DNA of 64,000 nt, taken from Isoetes taiwanensis. Taxonomy: Eukaryota > Streptophyta > Lycopodiopsida > Isoetales > Isoetaceae. The stretch lies in NCBI GenBank assembly GCA_021234155.1, contig JAJEKV010000059.1, positions 2,000,182 through 2,064,181 of the forward strand, in the 5' to 3' direction. The translations under genes and the position numbers were made by a program. How positions within the stretch are numbered: position 1 is the first letter of the stretch; each line of letters begins with the position of its first letter. The notes under the pieces were generated by a model. The model ran no database searches, was not told the DNA's origin, and worked only from the letters and a program-made list of their open reading frames with translations. This document shows positions 57,001 through 64,000 of this stretch, in pieces.

Positions 57001-58160
57001 CTATCTATGAATCTATTTTTTAAAAACGAACTCATTCAATTGTTTTAGGGATATATGGTCTATAGTTTCAAGGTTTGTCTTTTTACATCCATATGAAAAA
57101 TCCCCTAAGGTTTTGATGAACCCTTTGTCTAAGGTTTTTATTTTGCCTCTACTAAAAAAAAAAACATATTCTAAATAGGGTGCACCCGAATCTATGAATT
57201 CAATTGTTTTAGGGATATATGGTCTATAGTTTCAAGGGATCCATATCAAATCCTACGAACCCCAAATTCGAACTATGTTGGAGGATCTAGGCACCTTTAT
57301 GTTGGAGGATTAGGCACTTCGCTTGCTTATCGTTATCATTGGGTTTCTTATGATTTTGAAATGTCAAATACGAGTTTGCCTAAGGTTTTGATGCAATATC
57401 AAAACTTTATACGTCTTTGTCTAAGGTTTTAGAATATAAAATATGGGGGCTCGAGCCTCTACTAAAAAAACTCAATGTCCTTATAAGACTACATTAACCA
57501 ATATACCCAATAAGCTAATATGATTATTTTCTATCTTGAATCTATGTTTTTTTTAACGACTCATTCAATTGTTTTAGGGATATATGGTCTATGGTTTCAA
57601 GGTTTGTCTTTTTACATCCATATCAAATCCCCCTGAAACCCTCTGTTATTTTGCTACATATTTGTAAACGGACCCTGAACTACCGTAGTCGTCGGATCTG
57701 TCGATCCTACGACCCAAACTGTATGTTGGAGGCTCTGGGCACCTTTCGTTTCGCTTATGCTCAATTATGATTTGGTTTCCTATGATTTTATAATGTCAAA
57801 TACGAGTTTGCCTAAGGTTTTGATGCAATATCGAAACTCTATACGTCTTTGTCTAAGGTTTTAAAATGTCAAATACGAGTTTGCCTAAGGTTTTGATGCA
57901 ATATCAAAACTCTATATGTCTTTGTCTAAGGTTGAAATACGGGGGCTTGAGCCTCTACAAAAAAAAAAAAAAACTCAACGGCCTTATAGGACTACATTAA
58001 CCACTATATCCAATGAGCTAATGTGATTATTTTTTATCTTGAATCTATGTTTTTTTTAACAACCCATTCAATTGTTTTAGGGATATATGGTCTATGGTTT
58101 CAAGGTTTGTCATTTTACATCCATATCAAATCCCCCTGGAACCCCCTGTGAGTTTGCTAC
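53945..58160 (+). repeat. ~435-bp satellite array, about nine units
   Basis: The anchor TATGTTGGAGGCTCT recurs at about 53999, 54435, 54840, 55274, 55713, 56151, then in altered form near 56733, 57273/57300, and at 57722. Spacing is 405-439 bases in the regular part. Each unit carries in order: TCGTCGGATCTGTCGATCC, CACCTCTCGTTTCAC, ATACGAGTTTGCCTAAGG, ATATGGGGGCTCGAGCC, CCAATATACCCA and CAATTGTTTTAGGGATATAT. No long open frame is conserved across units. Sequence between about 56220 and 57330 is a shuffled mosaic of short pieces of the unit. Confidence 0.95.
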
Positions 58161-60723
58161 ATATTAATTCCTTCCAAGGGAACTCATTTCCATAAGGCTC
58201 TTGCACTCTAGATTGACCCTCGGAATTAGGGATTCTGGAGAAAAAGTATCAGAACAAGTGCAACTCCGAATGGAATACAATGACAATTTAGAAACAAAAT
58301 ACCCTTGTCATTTACATTAGTAAACACTGATTTTGGAGGTCATTTAGAATTAGGAGGATTTGTGTCAACAAATAGAGCAAAATTGAAAAAAATTGCTCTT
58401 TTTCTTGGCACAAATATGCCATAATTCAAATTCAAGATATAGTAGGCGCTAATGCAAACTCAATGGCGCCATATCCTTCCAACTTCAGTTGGCCTGAAGG
58501 GGAGTTTAGTCTGGTGGGAAAGGGAAGATTCAAGATGCAATCATCAAATTTATGGTCGTTAAAGAAATGATTGCCTAAACCGTTTTAGATAGTGAAACTT
58601 AGGCATGGAGGGAGGGAAATTAGGTTTGGAATAGTACATGGTAGCCTATCCCGAAATAAACTTAAAGAGACCTTAGTAGACCCCATATATCTTCTAATGT
58701 TGAAGCAATTTCTTGCATTGCTTTTGGTGATCCTTCTCATTGGTGTCATTCTTTTATTCTCTTTATTGTCAATGTATCTTCTTCCATTTTTTGGCTGGTA
58801 TTAAGATTTTTGGCTATATTGAAAATGTCATTTTTGCCAATGGTATTAAGCATTTTTGTACTATTCATATTTGGGTGATGGGTTCTCGAAGGTATAAGAA
58901 CTGTTGCATCTTTCCTTCCAGGAGTGTAGTGGATAGGTAGCTAGAGGATCATGGTGACAGATGTCCCTCCCCGACTAACCACCCCAAAGCAAGAGCCGGG
59001 TTGACACTTGCAACTCTTAAGAGTTAGGGAGATGCCATTCACCCAGGAAGTGTCAGACTCATACTTGGCCCTCTCGAAGTGGCCGACTATAAGCCTAGCC
59101 TGCTATGGGTCCCCGATAGCTGTGCTCAGCAGGGAACTCCCTCTATTTTGCCACTGACCCCATTATGTGGTGCTCAATTACTTTATAGCCTCTATAGCCT
59201 GGTGGGCTCTATGCACATGTCGCATATAATAGGAACTAAGGGGTCTAAACTAGGAGCATCATCTAAATAACTACTAGGTCTCTACCCCGCTTTCCAATAC
59301 AAGAGGTGCACACATGAGATCAAACATCATCATATATTTACATGACATGATAATTAATGAGAACACATCTAATCCTAATCATATGCATCTAACTTACAGT
59401 TAGGGTTCAATGATTAGGGTTCATGAGCCGAACTGAGGGTTCTAGAATAGCTCCACCTATCTATTCAAGCATGGTATATAGGTGGTCGATGTCTTGGCTT
59501 GAGCTTCCAGCAAAATTTTTACTCTATTATTGGGTTGTGTCTGTAAAGGAGAAGGTAGCAAAAACTCTACCTCTTATGGTGGAGGTTGATGTGACAGAAA
59601 GACTGACTTGGAGTTGCCACTAGGATATTCACAAAGGCAATTATTTTTATCAGCTCAATATATCACTTCCTCTGAGCTCCATAACCTCTCACAATATCAA
59701 ATATGTGGCATTTGCAGTACATTCTCCAATCCAATTGGGTTCGTATATGGCACACACTAGCATTGCCTTGTTGGATCATACCCCCCAACCATCTTACATT
59801 GAATGCGACTCTGAGCGATCTCGAGCTTGAGAAATATTTGTTCTAAGATGAGCATATGCATGTGTAGAAAGATAAGTATTTGCAAGATCGTGTATTCTAG
59901 GTGAAATAGGAGGCCATATGCAATAAATAGCAATAGTATAATCGCTCAATCTCAGCCATTGATTATGAAAACATTCCATGTCATATTCCCAATGCACAAT
60001 ATATGGCCGTCCCTTAGAAGTCAAGATGAGGTCAAACTCCAATTTCCACATCACACTAAGGTTATGCAACCATAGTGATAAAGTCACGTTAAGTCAACAA
60101 TATCATCCAAAACAATACAACTGCCACATGGTGAACATGAACACAACAAATTGCATTGCATGCAACAAACGCCTGCATACTCAACACACAAGAAGGAAAA
60201 ACCTTTGAAAAAACTTTGCTGCATGATTTATGTCGATGTGAACATCAAAAAATTAAAATAACAAAGAAAAACATCGAGCCTCATGTGTGTGCAATGCCAA
60301 TTTGCAGAAATGCCCATGAACTTGCCTTGCATGATTAGATTCCAAGAGCACGCAAGTATATTAACATTCACCGCCTGCAAAAAATATAACAAAAGCAGCA
60401 ATTCAAGAATAGATGAAATAGAGCATGTTGGTCCGGTAGCCGTGCCGATCCTTCTCTCAAATTAATTTGATGGGTCGTTCTCTGTATGCATGCCGTCAAT
60501 ATTCTGACGCAGGGACAATATCTTGTTCTATAGCTCCAATTAGCTACTCTCAACAACTAAAAAATGCTGCTTGTGGATTTGAACCCCTGCCAAATTGGCA
60601 GCACTGGCAAGCACCTTCAAACTGAAGGAAGCATCCTTCTCAATCAGAAGCAACTCAAAATTGCAATAACAGATACTGCCAAAGCATCAAATACTGGGAT
60701 GAAACCATCATCCCTAACAATTC
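58161..60723. other. Mostly unassigned; one LTR-like GC-richer block at 58950-59290
   Basis: The block 58950-59290 (words GCCGGGTTGACACTTGCAAC and GGTCCCCGATAGCTGTGCTC) has the composition of a plant gypsy LTR or leader, but no TG/CA ends or coding remnants are found. The remaining DNA shows only short frames on either strand without domains. Confidence 0.35.
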
Positions 60724-60734
60724 ATCACCCTGCT

Positions 60735-62297
60735 TGAAGAAAAGGATTTTCCCCCCTTGCAAGACGATGCGAGTAAGGGTGTGGAAGTTAATGGGAACTT
60801 GCATCAAGCAAGTGCAGCTTCCAATCTTGGTGTAGTTCCTCAGCCTCAGGCAAGTCATAGTGCTTGGAAGTCATCTGATTCTGTTACAAAAGTGTCATAT
60901 CAGAGATTTAGTGATTGGCTTTGTAAGGATAAATCTAGTGCATCTAGGAAGACAAGGGTAGCAACTGCTTTACAGGTGTTGTCTGAAGGGAGTAAGGATG
61001 AGTTGTCTGCCATCTTGGATATGTTGAAAGCTCGTCAGACTCAGCTTCAACAACAATTGCCACCAGATGACATATTTTACCAGTCTGATTGTCAGAATGT
61101 AGTTCAAGCTTCTGGAATTCCTGTGGTTGAGGTGGACCATCAAGCTCATATTAAGTGTGCTGAGAACCTGTCCTCATGTGCAGTCCTTGGATATTTTACT
61201 GGTGGCTACTTGGACTTCTCACGGTTTCATATTTGGTTATCTCGGCTTTTGAGACGCCTTCAACTTCCTCCTTTTCAATCCATCAAGTTGTTGGCGAAAA
61301 ACTTTGTTCTTATTATGTTTGATAATAGTGATGCAGTGGACTCTTTGGTATCCAGAGGGATTGATCCGCTTGGCGGGGAATATTTGATGTATCAGTATTA
61401 CTCTCCTGGTTTCTCACCAGATATGGTTCGTGCATTAAAGATGCCTTGCTGGTTTTCGATACCTAATCTTCCTCCTGATCTAATGGCGCATCAGTTTCTA
61501 GTTGCAATTGCAACTGCTCTTGGGGTTCATATCTCACATTCTATCATGAATGGCCCGAGGATTTGTGTTTGATGCGGTGGATTACGCTTTTACCAGACTA
61601 TGTAGTGGTGAAAAGTGGGCCTTGGTATAAGAAGTTGGATCTTAAGCTTCTGAATGGTCCAGAGTTGGCCCGTTTGTTTCCTGACAAGGAGGCTTTTGCT
61701 AGCTTTCGCTGAGGTAATCGTGCATCTCAGGCATCTGTTCAACCTTCTTCTCAGGATCCAGTTCCTATTGTCACCTCTTCATCTGTTCGTGATCAATCTT
61801 TGCCAACTGTGTTGCAGTCCTCGTCCAGGGAAGATGCTTTACCAATGGTGCCGTCCTTAGCACCATCAAGTGTACCTGTAGTTCCTTCTTCGCTCCATGT
61901 TGATGTGTCTTCCTCTCATGTTTTTGAGGTTGTTATGGCTGAAGGTTCTAATCTTCTGTGCACAAAAGAGCCATGGCAGCAGGTCAATTGGAAGAAGGCA
62001 GCGAGAAAGAAGTCTGCTATGTCATCTCATGAGGCAATTTTGCCTCGTACTATTCAATGGCATGATAACTTGATGTCTGTTGATGATCATCTCGATGTGG
62101 TAGAAGATGCTGATTGTGATGAGGCTATTAAACGCCTCAAGGTGGCACAAGGAGGTTGAGTATATACTGTGTATGGGTGGTTTTGCTTAGTGGACTACTT
62201 CGTCCTCTGAGTTTTGAATCACATGTTACAGAAACCTTGTATGTATCTTGATTTTTCTTGATAATAGATTGTCGTCCTTCAAAAAAAAAAAAAAAAA
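60735..62297 (+). mobile_element. ORF1-only LINE copy with 11-bp target duplication
   Basis: ATCACCCTGCT occurs at 60724-60734 and again at 62298-62308, directly after a poly(A) tail, so both ends of the insertion are defined. The body encodes only an ORF1-type protein. An N-terminal region (60757-61570) contains SYQRFSDWLCKD and a DUF4283-like RNA-binding segment (WLSRLLRRLQLPPFQSIKLL, MLPCWFSIPNLPP-like). A frame change occurs near 61570 and the chain continues as LLPDYVVVKSGPWYKKLDLK; a stop follows near 61710, and a polar C-terminus ends at 62159 (WQQVNWKKAARKK). The 3' UTR ends TCGTCCTTC(A)18. ORF2 (endonuclease/RT) is absent, and the tail of ORF1 runs straight into the 3' UTR. Confidence 0.8.
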
Positions 62298-62308
62298 ATC
62301 ACCCTGCT

Positions 62309-64000
62309 ATAATAGAAGCAGAGACATGACAGGAATGGCCCCAAAACCTTAGGCCTGCTATAAAACCTACTTCACTACTCTAGTGTGATGATTTCTGGAT
62401 ATGCTTTAATGGGCGACGACAACAACGTCATGTTCTGATTCCGTCGCTCCCTTTGATCGACATGCTCTACAACCACCAACACCACCTGCTAGCCTAAAAT
62501 AGCCTCTAACCTAAGATAAAAGCTCCTAAAAAACCTTCAACATTACAAAAAAGAAAACCCGGCTAACAGTTGAAAACCCAAATCCAATATGCTGATGACA
62601 TCATTGTACGCTTTTGGCATACTTATGTAACATCTGTTCCTCTCTTAAATCGCAAAAGATAATGGCTGTGTTACACTTAGACATGACAAACCATGCTCTA
62701 CAAGGACTGATAATAACAATAACCAGGACCCCTTCATATGGCACATTCTGTAATATTCAGCAAAGCAATGGTCCAAAATAACACACCCGAAAGCAAATAA
62801 CAATTTGATAGAATTTAGAAGTAGCTCGTAATGGTCCGAAAATACAAAAAAAGACACACCACTAAAAAGGTGCCCGGCAAGGAATTTAAAAGTTACTATT
62901 TTATTTATTTGTTAACCATCTCCAGCATTCTAGCTCAGTCTTGTCGAGCTGCCGGAGTAGGCCTGATGCCATGGCAGCAACATGCTTACCTCACTATATT
63001 TACGGACGCAATGCAGTGTTCCCATTCTCGACCTGTGATCGAGGGTGCCGTATCTCGTTTCATGCGTCCAAGGAGTAAATCTCTCACCGTATCCCTTACT
63101 TGTGTCATTCTGCTGTTGTAGAGGCGAATAAAAACCAATTCTTTGCATATACCCTTTCCAACAATTTCATTTCTTGATTCATAATTTTAAGTTGTAAATG
63201 ACGAAGCTTCCGTGATGTAAATTCGTTGAATTTAAATGTATCATATATGAAAGTATTAGATTTGATATTATTGAATTCTAGCATTTTGTCAGCAGAGTAT
63301 TGGACTACTTTCGTTAACCTGATTACCGTGATCATATATGGAGGCGTAGTCTTAGTTGAGACAAGACATACATAGAGATTTAAGGTGTAAGAATCAAATA
63401 AAAAACATCAGTGCTCAAATAGTGGAGGGAAATTCTCTCAATTTGTCTGAACCCCCCAAAGAGCAGAGTCTATGTTAACCCATTGTGTTATAGTTGTTAT
63501 GAATAATAATACAATATCGAAGCATGCTTCTTTCTAGGTTTAAACTTGCATTTAAGTTTTAGTATGTTTCCTAAATAACTTACCAGTACAGATGAGTAAC
63601 TTAAGAGATCAATAATTGAGGCTCCTGCTATGCCTTGTTGTGAAATTATTAAGTACCATAATTGTTTTTGACACTGGCCTTGATTCTATGCAGAAATGCT
63701 GGCACTGGCCTTGATTCTATGCAGGTAACTTCTTCAAATGTATCATTTGCATATTTACATACCCAACATTTTGAATATCTATGACCAATGTTGTTCAGGA
63801 TTAGAATTAGAATTGAGAATACTTCCAAGTTTGGACCATAAGCAAACTTTTTTTTTGGGGGAAGGGGGCAATAGTTCATAGATCTACAGACTGGTCAGAT
63901 TGCTGATATCATCTGCGATTTTTTCATTTGCGGTTCTGCCATTTTAGATATTGCTCCATGCTCGTTTCAGTCTTTAGATTTGTTCTGCATAGAATCTTAT
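62309..64000. other. Unassigned region
   Basis: No credible gene. A 31-bp direct duplication containing CTGGCCTTGATTCTATGCAG lies at about 63672-63724. Short frames on both strands have no recognised domain. Confidence 0.4.

Noticed and set aside
53945-58160. CRISPR-like or centromeric array
   Set aside because: Units are ~435 bp with no spacers, so not CRISPR. A centromeric role is possible for a satellite but nothing here supports it and the array is short.
58950-59290. LTR of a gypsy element
   Set aside because: Only composition suggests it; no terminal TG/CA, target duplication or partner copy was found.

Overview
The window reads as nuclear DNA of a land plant with a large, repeat-rich genome. 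It holds Ty3/gypsy and Ty1/copia elements, L1-like LINEs, Helitron termini, tRNA-derived SINE-like pieces, a plant-type J-domain/DUF3444 gene and a plant-type LysM receptor fragment, with GT-AG introns. A non-angiosperm such as a fern would fit, but the sequence does not fix the taxon. Very little of the window looks like intact host gene. All homology statements come from reading protein motifs by eye, not from a search.

Layout. 1-9381: decayed unknown genes on the minus strand (1003-1820; 6798-7979), a 239-bp MITE with perfect TIRs and an 8-bp target duplication (2468-2706), a near-perfect G-box palindrome (3928-3959), a SINE-like tRNA head, a C-rich tract and an AT-rich repeat field. 9382-14400: an exact head-to-tail duplication of a 2.51-kb non-coding unit. 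15339-16962 (minus): a J-domain protein with zinc ribbon and DUF3444; its HPD motif reads NPD and part of DUF3444 is missing. 17500-30295: three head-to-tail units with Helitron-type 3' ends (hairpin then CTAG), the first carrying a poly(A) retroelement that is absent from the other two. 31593-33075: a small secreted-peptide-like reading frame with an in-frame TAG, then gene-like exon remnants. 34434-36345 (minus): a four-exon FSP1/AIFM2-like oxidoreductase pseudogene whose first exon is fused to a LysM receptor fragment.

36545-53203 is a nest of transposons. A 5'-truncated L1-like LINE is interrupted by a second LINE on the opposite strand. It is also interrupted by a young, nearly complete Ty3 element (40134-48253, 5-bp target duplication TTTCT, LTRs nearly identical). 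The LINE is followed by a 5'-truncated copia element on the minus strand, which is itself interrupted by a 1.27-kb poly(A) element. The Ty3 element is the most unusual coding unit. Its polyprotein has three CCHC knuckles, protease, an additional RNase H placed BEFORE reverse transcriptase, RT, a degenerate native RNase H, and a DDE integrase. 53945-58160 is a ~435-bp satellite with a scrambled stretch. 60735-62297 is an ORF1-only LINE copy with an 11-bp target duplication. The last 1.7 kb holds nothing I can assign.

The parts do not form a pathway. The window is an accessory, TE-dominated interval with one candidate host gene (J-domain/DUF3444), itself possibly decayed. Several frameshifts are single-base and could be assembly errors; that caveat applies wherever 'pseudogene' is used.
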